A DNA stretch of 64,000 nucleotides from an uncultured Bariatricus sp. GTDB taxonomy: Bacteria > Bacillota > Clostridia > Lachnospirales > Lachnospiraceae. The DNA lies in the NCBI GenBank assembly GCA_934307065.1, contig CAKRCD010000008.1:33019-97018 (forward strand), written 5' to 3'. Shown here piece by piece: positions 46,327 to 54,963 of the stretch. The position numbers and the translations under genes are program-made. Numbering within the stretch: the stretch's first letter is position 1; the number at the start of each line of letters is the position of its first letter. The notes below the pieces were generated by a model, which saw only the letters and a list, made by a program, of their open reading frames with translations, searched no databases and was not told the origin of the DNA.

Positions 46327-46968
46327 TTATTTCTTAATGCTGAGTGCCACACCGTCTCCTAACGGTATGATGGATGTTTCCAACGCTTCATGGTGTTTTA
46401 ATGTGTATAAATACTCCCGCATTCTGCTGTGAATGGTACGATCCCGCCTCTCCACCACAAAACGGGATTCGATAATTTCTCCATTTTGCAGCACATTATC
46501 CGAAACCAGGATTCCTTCCGGCGACAAAATCCGCAGTACTTCCGGCAGATATGCAATATACTGCCCTTTTGCCGCATCCATAAACACAAAATCGTAAGGA
46601 CCTTCCAGTGTTTTCAACACTTCCATGGCATCCCCTTCGATTAAGGTAATCTGTGCTTCTTTTCCTGCCCGTTTAAAATTATTCCGGGCTATGGGAATCC
46701 GTTTGTCGTAATTCTCAATGGTGGTAATCCTGCAGTCTTCCGGCACATATTCACTCATTAAAATGGCGGAAAAGCCAACTGCCGCTCCCACCTCCAATAT
46801 ACGGAGTGGTTTTTTGATTCGGAGCAGTACCTTCAGAAAGCTCTGCATTTCCTTGCGGATAATCGGTACTCCGTCGTTTAAAGCTTCCTGTTCAATCTGT
46901 TCTAGTATTTCACTGTTCTCTGTCTCAAGTGAATGCAAATAATCCACCAGACGTTCTTCCACTATCAC
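46327..46968 (-). CDS. trmR: tRNA 5-hydroxyuridine methyltransferase
   Basis: O-methyltransferase of the caffeoyl-CoA/COMT-like family, 213 residues, with SAM motif ILEVGAAVGFSAI and FVFMDAAKGQY. With the adjacent trhP it fits the TrmR role: turning 5-hydroxyuridine 34 into 5-methoxyuridine in tRNA. The start is GTG at 46968, eight bases after AGGAG. A terminator-like hairpin lies just upstream. Confidence 0.86.
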   Translation of the reverse strand: MIVEERLVDYLHSLETENSEILEQIEQEALNDGVPIIRKEMQSFLKVLLRIKKPLRILEVGAAVGFSAILMSEYVPEDCRITTIENYDKRIPIARNNFKRAGKEAQITLIEGDAMEVLKTLEGPYDFVFMDAAKGQYIAYLPEVLRILSPEGILVSDNVLQNGEIIESRFVVERRDRTIHSRMREYLYTLKHHEALETSIIPLGDGVALSIKK

Positions 46969-46988
46969 GATAAAATCTCCTGTTCTCT

Positions 46989-47020
46989 AAAATAGATTGC
47001 GCGCAGGCGCAATCTATTTT
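46989..47020 (-). terminator. Terminator of the RNase J gene
   Basis: A perfect 14-bp stem, AAAATAGATTGCGC (46989-47002) with GCGCAATCTATTTT (47007-47020), four bases after the RNase J stop region. It has only a short T-run, so read-through into trmR is possible. Confidence 0.65.
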
Positions 47021-47024
47021 ATTC

Positions 47025-48689
47025 TTATACGTCCATAATGATTGGTAAAATCATTGGTTTTCTCTTTGTTCTCTTCCAGATAAAATCATTCATGGTATCT
47101 TTAATTACCTGTTTGATTCTGCTCCAGTCCACATATCTGCCTGACAGACATTTTTCCACTGCTTCCTGAAGTACTTGTCTTGCTTCTTCCATCAAAAGTT
47201 CGGATTCACGCACATACACAAATCCTCTCGACACAATATCCGGTCCTGCAAGCAGCTGATTGCTTCCTTTTTCCAGTGTCAATACAACAATTAAGATTCC
47301 ATCCTCTGCCAGATGCTGTCTGTCACGGAGTACAATATTTCCTACATCTCCGACGCCAAGACCATCCACCAGAATTTCACCGGTCTGTACTGACTCTACA
47401 ATCTCTGCTTTTTCATCATCCAGTTCCAGTACATCCCCCGAATTCATCATAAAGATATGGTCATCCGGAATGCCAAGCTGTCTTGCAATCTCCGCATTTG
47501 CCTTTCTGTGGCGGAATTCACCATGCACCGGGATTGCATATTTTGGTTTAATCAGAGAATAAATTAACTTCAGTTCTTCCTGACACGCATGACCGGAAAC
47601 ATGGGCATCCTGGAAAATAACCTCTGCGCCCTTTTCAAACAGCTCATTGATGACATGAGAAACGGATTTTTCATTTCCCGGAATCGGGCTGGAGCTGAAA
47701 ATAATCGTATCGGTAGGCTGAATCGAGATTTTACGGTGCACTCCCGCAGACATTCTGGACAGTGCTGCCATAGATTCTCCCTGGCTTCCAGTGGTAATAA
47801 TGGTTGTGTTTTCCGGTGCATAATTCTTGAGCTGGTCAACATCAATCAGCGTATTCTCCGGCACCTGTAAATATCCGAGTTCAGAAGCAACGGAAATAAT
47901 ATTTACCATGCTCCGTCCTTCGACTACAACCTTGCGTCCATATTTATAAGATGTATTGATAATCTGCTGTACACGGTCTACGTTCGACGCAAAAGTTGCT
48001 ACAATGATTCGTCTGTGATGATGTTCTGCAAACAAACGGTCGAAGGTCTTTCCAACTGTCTTTTCCGACTGTGTAAATCCGGCTCTTACTGCATTGGTAC
48101 TGTCTGACATCAATGCAAGTACACCCTTCTTTCCGATTTCTGCAAATCTCTGTAAATCAATAGCATCGCCAAATACCGGTGTATAGTCTACTTTAAAGTC
48201 TCCTGTGTGCACTACAATTCCAGCCGGTGAATAAATGGCCAGTGCGGATGCGTCCTGAATACTATGGTTCGTCTTAATAAATTCAATACGGAACTTTCCA
48301 AGATTAATAGACTGTCCGTGGCGCACTACCTTGCGCTTTGTAGAGCGGAGCAGATTATGCTCTGCAAGCTTTTTATCAATAATTCCCATTGTCAGTTTCG
48401 TTGTGTAGATTGGCAGATTCATTTCCTTGAGAATGTATGGTAATGCTCCGATATGGTCTTCATGGCCATGGGTAATCACAAAACCTTTCACTTTCTCAAT
48501 GTGATTCTTCAGATAGGTCACATCTGGAATTACCAGGTCTACTCCCGGCATATCTTCATCCGGGAATGCCAGTCCGCAATCCACGACAACAATACTGTCT
48601 TCATATTCAAAGGCAGTAATGTTCATTCCGATTTTTTCCAGACCTCCAAGCGGAATGATTCTCAATTTTGAATTGTTTTTTTGTTTCAA
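47025..48689 (-). CDS. rnj: Ribonuclease J
   Basis: Beta-CASP metallo-beta-lactamase RNase with endo- and 5'-exonuclease activity, central to RNA decay in Firmicutes; 554 residues. The zinc motif THGHEDHIGALP and later SGHACQEE and PVHGEFRH motifs are intact. I chose TTG 48689 (KQKNNSKLRI), six bases after GGAGGT; a GTG at 48695 is too close to that site. Whether it is RNase J1 or J2 cannot be told without a second copy. Confidence 0.93.
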   Translation of the reverse strand: MKQKNNSKLRIIPLGGLEKIGMNITAFEYEDSIVVVDCGLAFPDEDMPGVDLVIPDVTYLKNHIEKVKGFVITHGHEDHIGALPYILKEMNLPIYTTKLTMGIIDKKLAEHNLLRSTKRKVVRHGQSINLGKFRIEFIKTNHSIQDASALAIYSPAGIVVHTGDFKVDYTPVFGDAIDLQRFAEIGKKGVLALMSDSTNAVRAGFTQSEKTVGKTFDRLFAEHHHRRIIVATFASNVDRVQQIINTSYKYGRKVVVEGRSMVNIISVASELGYLQVPENTLIDVDQLKNYAPENTTIITTGSQGESMAALSRMSAGVHRKISIQPTDTIIFSSSPIPGNEKSVSHVINELFEKGAEVIFQDAHVSGHACQEELKLIYSLIKPKYAIPVHGEFRHRKANAEIARQLGIPDDHIFMMNSGDVLELDDEKAEIVESVQTGEILVDGLGVGDVGNIVLRDRQHLAEDGILIVVLTLEKGSNQLLAGPDIVSRGFVYVRESELLMEEARQVLQEAVEKCLSGRYVDWSRIKQVIKDTMNDFIWKRTKRKPMILPIIMDV

Positions 48690-48744
48690 ATTCACACCTC
48701 CACTATTTTTATATATGCTTCCGTACCTCTATATCGTAAAATGA

Positions 48745-48766
48745 GGAGCCTGAAAAGACAGGCTCC
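48745..48766 (-). terminator. Terminator after the DUF1292 gene
   Basis: GGAGCCTG (48745-48752) pairs with CAGGCTCC (48759-48766); on the minus strand TCATTTTACG follows. Confidence 0.65.
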
Positions 48767-48818
48767 AACACCACTTTCCTACATCTGTCTTATGTTTTAT
48801 GACTGTCCTTTCAGACTT

Positions 48819-49079
48819 CTACATCTCAATATCTACATCTTCCAGCAATTCTTCAAACACTTTCAGAAGCGCCTGTAATTCTACTTCGTCCTCCACAATC
48901 TCATAAAGACTTTCCTTGTCTTCCGGCTTGCTTAAGTCCTTCATGATCAGGCACTCGGCATCATCATCTTCTGAGTCAGTTACCAGCAAATAAGAAATTC
49001 CATTCACCTTTGTCTGCTCCAGAATGTAAAATTCTACTTCTTCATCATCAAACGTAAAAACCAGTTTTTCCTCTTTCAT
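48819..49079 (-). CDS. DUF1292 family protein
   Basis: Small acidic protein of 86 residues, with about 35 percent Asp and Glu, typical of DUF1292 (VFTFDDEEVEFYILEQT; YLLVTDSEDDD). Function unknown. I chose ATG 49079 after AGGTGAG; an in-frame ATG 21 bases upstream would overlap the ruvX stop. It is co-transcribed with ireB and ruvX, a conserved trio in Firmicutes. Confidence 0.9.
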   Translation of the reverse strand: MKEEKLVFTFDDEEVEFYILEQTKVNGISYLLVTDSEDDDAECLIMKDLSKPEDKESLYEIVEDEVELQALLKVFEELLEDVDIEM

Positions 49080-49101
49080 TCTTCTCACCTGTCTGTCCAT
49101 T

Positions 49102-49530
49102 TTAAGATATCAGCGAGCGCGAATCCAGATATCCTTGCAAGATAAAAACAGCAGCAATCTGATCTACATACTGCTTTCTGTGCTCTCTCCTGATTCCCGT
49201 TTCCATTAATGTCCGCTCTGCCTCTACAGTAGTAAGACGCTCGTCCCACATCACGACTTCCAGCCCGGTCCGTCTCCGAAGCATCTCACCAAATTCTAAC
49301 GCCTTCTCTGCACGTTCTCCAATATCGTTATTCATATGTTTTGGAAAACCGAGCACAAACTTCTCCACCTCATACTCCTTGGCAAGTGTCTCAATTCTTG
49401 CAAGTGTCTGGCGAAGTTTGTTCTCTGTTTTTCTTTCAATTGTCTCTACAGCCTGTGCGGTAATTCCAAGCGGGTCACTTACCGCTACACCTACCGTCTT
49501 CGTTCCGTAATCCAGTCCCATTATCCGCAT
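49102..49530 (-). CDS. ruvX: RuvX/YqgF family Holliday junction resolvase-like protein
   Basis: RNase H-fold nuclease of 142 residues. It shows [18 protein letters not shown] with the first catalytic Asp, [10 protein letters not shown], and [14 protein letters not shown]. Its role includes 16S rRNA 5' end processing in E. coli. It lies 12 bases after ireB. Confidence 0.94.
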   Translation of the reverse strand: MRIMGLDYGTKTVGVAVSDPLGITAQAVETIERKTENKLRQTLARIETLAKEYEVEKFVLGFPKHMNNDIGERAEKALEFGEMLRRRTGLEVVMWDERLTTVEAERTLMETGIRREHRKQYVDQIAAVFILQGYLDSRSLIS

Positions 49531-49542
49531 ACTACAGTGTTC

Positions 49543-49800
49543 CTACAATTCATGTTTAATATACGCTTTTAATAATTCTTCCACAATCTCGTCACGTTCC
49601 ACCTTCATCACAAGGCTTCTCGCTCCATTGTAGCTGGTAATATATGTAGGGTCTCCGGACATAATATATCCCACAATCTGGTTTACCGGATTATAGCCCT
49701 TTTCAACCAAAGCGTTGTAAACAATTTCCAAAATATCTTTTGCCTGAATCTGTGGAGCGGCTTCTACTTTGAAAAATTGTGTGCTTGTTAAATCTTTCAT
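49543..49800 (-). CDS. ireB: IreB family regulatory phosphoprotein (UPF0297)
   Basis: Small 85-residue protein phosphorylated by the IreK/PrkC Ser/Thr kinase in Enterococcus. The N-terminal threonines (LTSTQFF) correspond to the phosphorylated region, and [16 protein letters not shown] is the family core. It is grouped with ruvX and the DUF1292 gene. The ribosome binding site is GGAGGT. Confidence 0.93.
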   Translation of the reverse strand: MKDLTSTQFFKVEAAPQIQAKDILEIVYNALVEKGYNPVNQIVGYIMSGDPTYITSYNGARSLVMKVERDEIVEELLKAYIKHEL

Positions 49801-49851
49801 CTTACGACCTCCAATACTTCCTTTCTATTTTAATATAATATGCTAAATAAT

Positions 49852-51174
49852 TCAATGTATAATTTGTGAATTATCCATAAGCGTAATGGTCTTTATCTGG
49901 TTAATCCAGTTGTCCTCCGGCTCATCCCCACACGGATACATCATACGCAGATACTCTTTCGTGTGGCCTGTGGCATAACGGATTCCGTCCTTTTCCATAA
50001 TCTCTTCAAAAAGAACTTCCACATCCTGTCCCATCCAAAGCTGTTCATACTTCTTCATTTTCTCCGCATTCATTTCCAGCATGATATTACTTCTTCTGGC
50101 CTTTTCCTGCTCGTCCACTTGATTCGGCATGGTAGCCGCACGGGTACCTTCTCTCTTGGAATATTTAAAAATATGAGTCTCATAGAAATCAATCCGGTCA
50201 ACAAAATCCTTAGACTCCCGGAAATCTTCTTCTGTCTCTCCCGCAAACCCTACTATTACATCCGTAGTAAGTGCCGGATTTTTAAAGTATTTCCGAAGGA
50301 TATGGCACTTTTCTTCGTATTCTGCCGCATCGTATCTCCGGTTCATCCGTTTTAAGGTTGCATCACATCCGCTCTGCAGTGACAAATGAAAATGTGGACA
50401 TACCTTAGGCAGATTTGCCAGTGCCTCTGCAAATTCTTCCGTAATAATACGCGGTTCCAGTGAGCCAAGACGGATTCGTTCAATTCCCTCCACTTCATGT
50501 ACCGCCCGGATAAGGGATAGTAAATCATCTGTCTCTCCATTTTCTTTCTCAAAATCAATTCCATAAGAGCTTAAGTGGATTCCCGTCAGTACAATTTCTT
50601 TGTATCCGTTTGCAGCCAGTGTTCTTACTTCTTCTACCACATCTTTTTTCGCACGGCTTCTCACTCTGCCTCTTGCGTATGGAATAATACAGTAAGTACA
50701 GAACTGGTTACATCCGTCCTGCACCTTCAAGTAAGCTCTGGTGTGTTCTGCGGTCCGTGATAAATGAAGGTCTTCATACTCATTTGTGTGGTTAATGTCA
50801 ATCAGTTCCTGCACCTGTTTTTCCGGATGTTCTTGAAAATATGCATCCAGAATCTCAACGATGTTATTTTTCTTATTATTTCCTACGATAATGTCAACAC
50901 CGTCTTCACTTTTTCCTGCGTTTCCAAGTGCCTGTACATAGCAGCCCGCTGCTACAACAACTGAATCCGGATTCTGTTTTCGTGCTTTATGAAGCATCTG
51001 TCTGGACTTCCGGTCCGCCATATTGGTAACCGAACAAGTGTTGATGATATAAACATCTGCCTCTTCATGGAAGGGAACTATCTCATATCCGTTCTTCTCC
51101 AGAAGTTCCTGCATTGCCTCTGTCTCATATGCATTTACCTTACATCCCAGGTTGTGTAACGCTGCCCGTTTCAT
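49852..51174 (-). CDS. mtaB: tRNA t6A37 methylthiotransferase
   Basis: Radical SAM enzyme converting t6A37 to ms2t6A in tRNAs reading ANN codons, 440 residues. The N-terminal cluster domain has Cys11, Cys47 (INTCSVTN) and AAGCYVQ. The radical SAM motif is CNQFCTYC, and a TRAM domain ends the protein. The start follows AGGAGAC. It belongs with the other tRNA-modifying genes in the window (tcdA acts on the same t6A base). Confidence 0.95.
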   Translation of the reverse strand: MKRAALHNLGCKVNAYETEAMQELLEKNGYEIVPFHEEADVYIINTCSVTNMADRKSRQMLHKARKQNPDSVVVAAGCYVQALGNAGKSEDGVDIIVGNNKKNNIVEILDAYFQEHPEKQVQELIDINHTNEYEDLHLSRTAEHTRAYLKVQDGCNQFCTYCIIPYARGRVRSRAKKDVVEEVRTLAANGYKEIVLTGIHLSSYGIDFEKENGETDDLLSLIRAVHEVEGIERIRLGSLEPRIITEEFAEALANLPKVCPHFHLSLQSGCDATLKRMNRRYDAAEYEEKCHILRKYFKNPALTTDVIVGFAGETEEDFRESKDFVDRIDFYETHIFKYSKREGTRAATMPNQVDEQEKARRSNIMLEMNAEKMKKYEQLWMGQDVEVLFEEIMEKDGIRYATGHTKEYLRMMYPCGDEPEDNWINQIKTITLMDNSQIIH

Positions 51175-51232
51175 AATTATGTCTCCTCTATGTTAAAATA
51201 TGGTTAAATATATTTTTCCTCTTGTTTGTTCC

Positions 51233-51261
51233 TTGACTTTTCATCCTGAAAACTTTAATAT
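51233..51261 (+). promoter_or_regulatory. Promoter of the HPr-like gene
   Basis: TTGACT (51233-51238) and TAATAT (51256-51261) are 17 bases apart; AAGGAGG follows before ATG 51301. Confidence 0.55.
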
Positions 51262-51300
51262 TAATAGTAGAGTAGCGAATAATCAAGGAGGTCCAGTCCA

Positions 51301-51534
51301 ATGAAAACTGTACAAATTTCTTTAAATTCTATCGATAAAGTGAAATCTTTTGTCAATCAGATTTCAAAATTTGATTTTGATTTTGATTTAGTATCTGGAA
51401 GATATGTCATCGATGCCAAATCCATTATGGGTATCTTCAGTTTAGATTTATCAAAGCCAATTAATTTAAATATTCATGCTGAAGAAGGCGAACTTGACAA
51501 TGTTATGAAGGAAATCCAGCCATATCTGGTTTAA
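51301..51534 (+). CDS. HPr-like protein lacking the phosphorylatable histidine
   Basis: Protein of 77 residues with the HPr fold signature. KSIMGIFSLDL (40-50) corresponds to the regulatory serine region of HPr, with Ser41 in the place of Ser46. The N-terminal RPA-type loop carrying His15 is absent (SIDKVKSFVN instead). It therefore cannot act as a PTS phosphocarrier in the usual way. As with Bacillus Crh, it could be a regulatory partner phosphorylated on serine. It is a single gene with a strong promoter and terminator. Confidence 0.85.
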   Translation: MKTVQISLNSIDKVKSFVNQISKFDFDFDLVSGRYVIDAKSIMGIFSLDLSKPINLNIHAEEGELDNVMKEIQPYLV

Positions 51535-51631
51535 GTTCCAGCAGCTTTTCATTCTTCCTATACATAATGTTGTCGAATGTATCATGGATACCTTTTCAAC
51601 AGATACAGATATTATAATTTGTAATTCAAAT

Positions 51632-51664
51632 GGGGGACACGCTTTGTGTTCCCCATTTTTTATT
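51632..51664 (+). terminator. Terminator of the HPr-like gene
   Basis: GGGGGACAC (51632-51640) pairs with GTGTTCCCC (51646-51654), one GU pair, followed by ATTTTTTATTTATT. The T-run is also the left arm of a long palindrome. Confidence 0.8.
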
Positions 51665-51801
51665 TATTAGGAAAGTACTTTCCTAATAAATAAAAAACTC
51701 CGTGAGGATGCGCACTGCGGCGTACAAGGTAGATGTCGCAAGCGACCGCCGCAGGCGCCAGAATATGCCAAGGCACATTCTTATCAGGAAAGTACTTTCC
51801 T
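51656..51801. repeat. Palindrome-bounded repeat element (MITE-like) beside thiI
   Basis: The 16-bp palindrome AGGAAAGTACTTTCCT occurs at 51669-51684 and again at 51786-51801. The left copy extends to a perfect palindrome of 42 bases (51656-51697). About 100 GC-richer bases lie between, with nested pairing: CTGCGGCG with CGCCGCAG, GTCGC with GCGAC, and GAATATGCC with GGCACATTC. The right palindrome contains the thiI stop codon. No transposase is present. It looks like a small non-autonomous mobile element or a structured intergenic repeat. Confidence 0.6.
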
Positions 51802-52981
51802 ATTTGACTACAATCGTTTCTACGGTATCAATTGCCTTCTGGAATAATTCATCAATATTCTCAGCCAGTTTTTCCTCTGATTTGCGGATAACACCAATAT
51901 TTGGTTTGGTAACCGGGTGTTTTGCAACAAAAATAGTACAGCAATCCTCATATGGCAGAATGGATGTCTCATAGGTGTTGATTCGCTCAGCCACTTCCAC
52001 AATCTCCTGCTTGTCAAATCCAATCAGCGGACGGTAAACCGGAAGGGTACATACGTCATTGGTTGCCGCCAGACTGTGCATAGTCTGACTTGCTACCTGT
52101 CCAATGCTTTCTCCGGTAATCAGTCCCAGACAGTCATCTTCTTTTGCAAAATGCTCTGCAATACGCATCATATAACGACGCATAATAATCGTCAGTTCAT
52201 CATGCGGGCATTTTTCATAAATATAAAGCTGAATATCTGTAAAATTAACCACATGAAGCTTGATTGGTCCTGTATATTTGGACACCAGTTTTGCCAGGTC
52301 TACTACCTTCTGTTTCGCGCGTTCACTGGTGTACGGTGGTGCATGAAAATAAGTTGCCTCGATTCCTACCCCACGCTTTGCAATCATATAACCGGCTACC
52401 GGACTGTCAATTCCACCGGATAACAACAGCATGGCTTTGCCATTGGTTCCAATCGGCATTCCTCCAGGTCCCGGAATAATTTCTGAATAAATATAAATTT
52501 CATCCCTGACTTCCACGTTAAGGAGTACATCCGGGTGATGTACATCCACACGGATTTCCGGAAATGCATCTAAAATCGCTTCTCCCAAATCGCAGTTGAT
52601 TTCCATAGATTTCTTCGGATAAGTCTTTCTGGCACGTCTGGATTCCACTTTAAATGTAATCGCCTTGTCCGGATACATTTCATCCATATAAGCGACTACG
52701 TCCTTTTTCAGTTCTTCAAAACCTTTATCTTCGACTCTTACAACCGGACAGATTCCCACAATTCCAAAAACCTTTTTCAGTGCTTCGGTCACTTCGTCAT
52801 TGTCATAAATGCCTTCGCAGTCCACATAGACACGGGCCTGTGACTTGTATACGTGGAAATCTCCTTCCACATCCTTTAATGCAAAACGAACCTGTTTTAC
52901 CAGTGCATCTTCAAATAAATACCGGTTCTTTCCCTTGATTCCTATTTCACCATATTTTATCAGATAAGTTTGAAATTTCAT
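51800..52981 (-). CDS. thiI: tRNA 4-thiouridine synthetase
   Basis: Adenylates U8 of tRNA and transfers sulfur to make s4U; 393 residues. It contains a ferredoxin-like plus THUMP domain (to about 165) and the PP-loop SGGIDSPVAG near residue 189. It lacks the C-terminal rhodanese of E. coli ThiI, as usual for Firmicutes. The partner cysteine desulfurase gene is 9 bases upstream. The stop codon TAG falls in the right end of the palindromic repeat. Confidence 0.96.
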   Translation of the reverse strand: MKFQTYLIKYGEIGIKGKNRYLFEDALVKQVRFALKDVEGDFHVYKSQARVYVDCEGIYDNDEVTEALKKVFGIVGICPVVRVEDKGFEELKKDVVAYMDEMYPDKAITFKVESRRARKTYPKKSMEINCDLGEAILDAFPEIRVDVHHPDVLLNVEVRDEIYIYSEIIPGPGGMPIGTNGKAMLLLSGGIDSPVAGYMIAKRGVGIEATYFHAPPYTSERAKQKVVDLAKLVSKYTGPIKLHVVNFTDIQLYIYEKCPHDELTIIMRRYMMRIAEHFAKEDDCLGLITGESIGQVASQTMHSLAATNDVCTLPVYRPLIGFDKQEIVEVAERINTYETSILPYEDCCTIFVAKHPVTKPNIGVIRKSEEKLAENIDELFQKAIDTVETIVVK

Positions 52982-52990
52982 GCTTTCCTC

Positions 52991-54148
52991 CTAATGACGT
53001 GTGTACTTTCTCAGCATAGGTACACAAGTGTATAATGTTTCCAATGTATAATCAATCTCTTCTTCGGTGGTAAATTCTGACATACTGAACCGCAAAGTCG
53101 CATCCAGATATTCTTTTCCTGCACCGATGCCCTTTAACACCCCGCTGATTGCCGGATGATTGGAAGCACAGGCTGAACCGGATGACACGTAAATTCCTTT
53201 ATCCTCCAGTGTGTGAAGCAGTACTTCACTTCGGATTCCTGCAATTCCCACACTGATAATGTGTGGGGCACTTGTCTCATCTGTAAGACCGTGTACTGTC
53301 GTATGCTCTATTTTACTTACCCCTTCGATGAAACGCTGTTTCAGTGCTCTCATGTGAGCTACTTTATCCTCTAAATCTGTGTAAATTTCTTTCGCAGCCA
53401 CACCGATTCCTGCAATGCCGGGTACATTTTCCGTACCGGAGCGCATATTTTTCTGCTGTTCTCCACCGAAAATAATCGGTTTCACTTTCGCCTTTTCATT
53501 AATATAAAGGAAGCCAATCCCTTTCGGTCCGTGAATCTTATGACCACTTACCGATAACATATCGATCCCCATTTTCTTCGGGTAAATCCGGTATTTACCA
53601 AATCCCTGTACCGCATCTACATGAAACAGAATATTCTTATTATAGGCTTTTACCATGCTGGCTGCTTCCGCAATCGGCTGAACGGAACCCACTTCGTTAT
53701 TCACATACATAATGGAAACCAGAATGGTTTCTTCACAAAGTGCCGCCTGCAGTGCATCTAACTTTACTCTGCCGTATTCGTCTACCGGAAGATAAGTCAC
53801 ACGGTATCCTTCTTCCTCCTCCAGATAACGCATGGTGTTCAAAATTGCAGGATGTTCAATCGAAGTGGTAATCAGATGTTTTCCTGCCCGGTGGTTCGCT
53901 CTTGCCCCACCGATAAGTGCCAGGTTATCGCTTTCCGTTCCACCGGATGTGAAATAAATTTCTTTTTCCTGTACCTTCAGCAGACGTGCCAGAGTCTCTC
54001 TGGATTCTCTGACATAGCGTTCTGCTTCCACACCCTTTCTATGCATGGAGGATGGATTTCCATAATCCTCACATAACGTCTTTCCAACTATATCACGAAC
54101 GCAGTCATATGCCTTTGTTGTCGCCGAATTGTCCAAATATACTTCCAT
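52991..54148 (-). CDS. Cysteine desulfurase (NifS/IscS family)
   Basis: PLP enzyme that takes sulfur from cysteine as a persulfide; 385 residues. The PLP lysine is in SVSGHKIHGPKG and the persulfide cysteine in SSGSACAS. Position 9 bases before thiI suggests it is the dedicated sulfur donor for s4U, like NifZ-ThiI in Bacillus, rather than for general iron-sulfur assembly. Confidence 0.94.
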   Translation of the reverse strand: MEVYLDNSATTKAYDCVRDIVGKTLCEDYGNPSSMHRKGVEAERYVRESRETLARLLKVQEKEIYFTSGGTESDNLALIGGARANHRAGKHLITTSIEHPAILNTMRYLEEEEGYRVTYLPVDEYGRVKLDALQAALCEETILVSIMYVNNEVGSVQPIAEAASMVKAYNKNILFHVDAVQGFGKYRIYPKKMGIDMLSVSGHKIHGPKGIGFLYINEKAKVKPIIFGGEQQKNMRSGTENVPGIAGIGVAAKEIYTDLEDKVAHMRALKQRFIEGVSKIEHTTVHGLTDETSAPHIISVGIAGIRSEVLLHTLEDKGIYVSSGSACASNHPAISGVLKGIGAGKEYLDATLRFSMSEFTTEEEIDYTLETLYTCVPMLRKYTRH

Positions 54149-54209
54149 TTTCTTCTCCCAAATCTTCTTTTTACTATCTTATGCTTTCATGGACGCACTG
54201 GCGCATATT

Positions 54210-54947
54210 CTATGACTCCAGTTCAAACATCAATATCGAAAGCATGGTAAATCCTGCAGTCTCTGTTCTAAGAATTCTTCTACCAAGCGTAACCGTATGT
54301 GCACCATCTGCCATAGCCTGTTCTACTTCTCCCCGCTCAAAGCCGCCTTCCGGTCCTATGAAAATTCCCACCGACTGCCCGGGCTGAATCTGATGGAGAA
54401 GCTGCTTTGTCTCAGTCATTCCTTCTGCAAGCTCATAAGGAAGAAGAACCACGTCCAGTTTCTTCGCCCTTTCCAGTGCTTCCTGATAGGAAACCACTTC
54501 GGATACTTTGGGAATCAGACTTCTTCCTGCCTGCTTTGCGGCACTTTCCGAAATGCTGTTCCAGCGCTCCACTTTCTTCGCCGCTTTCTTTGCATCCAGT
54601 TTGACTACGCACCGCTTCATGGCTACCGGAATCACTTCATAAGCACCAAGTTCTACAGCTTTCTGCACAATCAATTCCATCTTATCATTCTTCGGAAGCC
54701 CCTGAAACAGATACACCTTCGACTTTAATTCTGTATCCGCTTCTCTGGTTTCCAGAATCTTAAGTACCGCCTGGTCATCTTCATAAGCAGACACTTCACA
54801 AAGATATTTTTTATTATTTCCGTCACTGATTTCCACCTGTTCCCCGATTTTCATCCGGAGTACATTTTTCATATGGTTCACATCCTGGCCGGTCACATAA
54901 ATTTCCGTTTCTCCAACCTGTTCCGGAATTACGAAAAAATGCTGCAT
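54210..54947 (-). CDS. rsmE: 16S rRNA m3U1498 methyltransferase
   Basis: SPOUT methyltransferase of 245 residues. A PUA-like N-terminal domain is followed by the SPOUT knot with IGPEGGFERGEV and LGRRILRTETA, the classic RsmE motifs. It sits 16 bases after prmA, so two ribosome-modifying enzymes are made together. Confidence 0.95.
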   Translation of the reverse strand: MQHFFVIPEQVGETEIYVTGQDVNHMKNVLRMKIGEQVEISDGNNKKYLCEVSAYEDDQAVLKILETREADTELKSKVYLFQGLPKNDKMELIVQKAVELGAYEVIPVAMKRCVVKLDAKKAAKKVERWNSISESAAKQAGRSLIPKVSEVVSYQEALERAKKLDVVLLPYELAEGMTETKQLLHQIQPGQSVGIFIGPEGGFERGEVEQAMADGAHTVTLGRRILRTETAGFTMLSILMFELES

Positions 54948-54963
54948 CTTCTTACTCCTCTGC

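Noticed and set aside
51699..51785. A small RNA or tRNA-like gene inside the palindrome-bounded element
   Set aside because: The nested stems do not form a cloverleaf, there is no T-arm consensus, and no promoter was found. It is treated as part of the repeat element.
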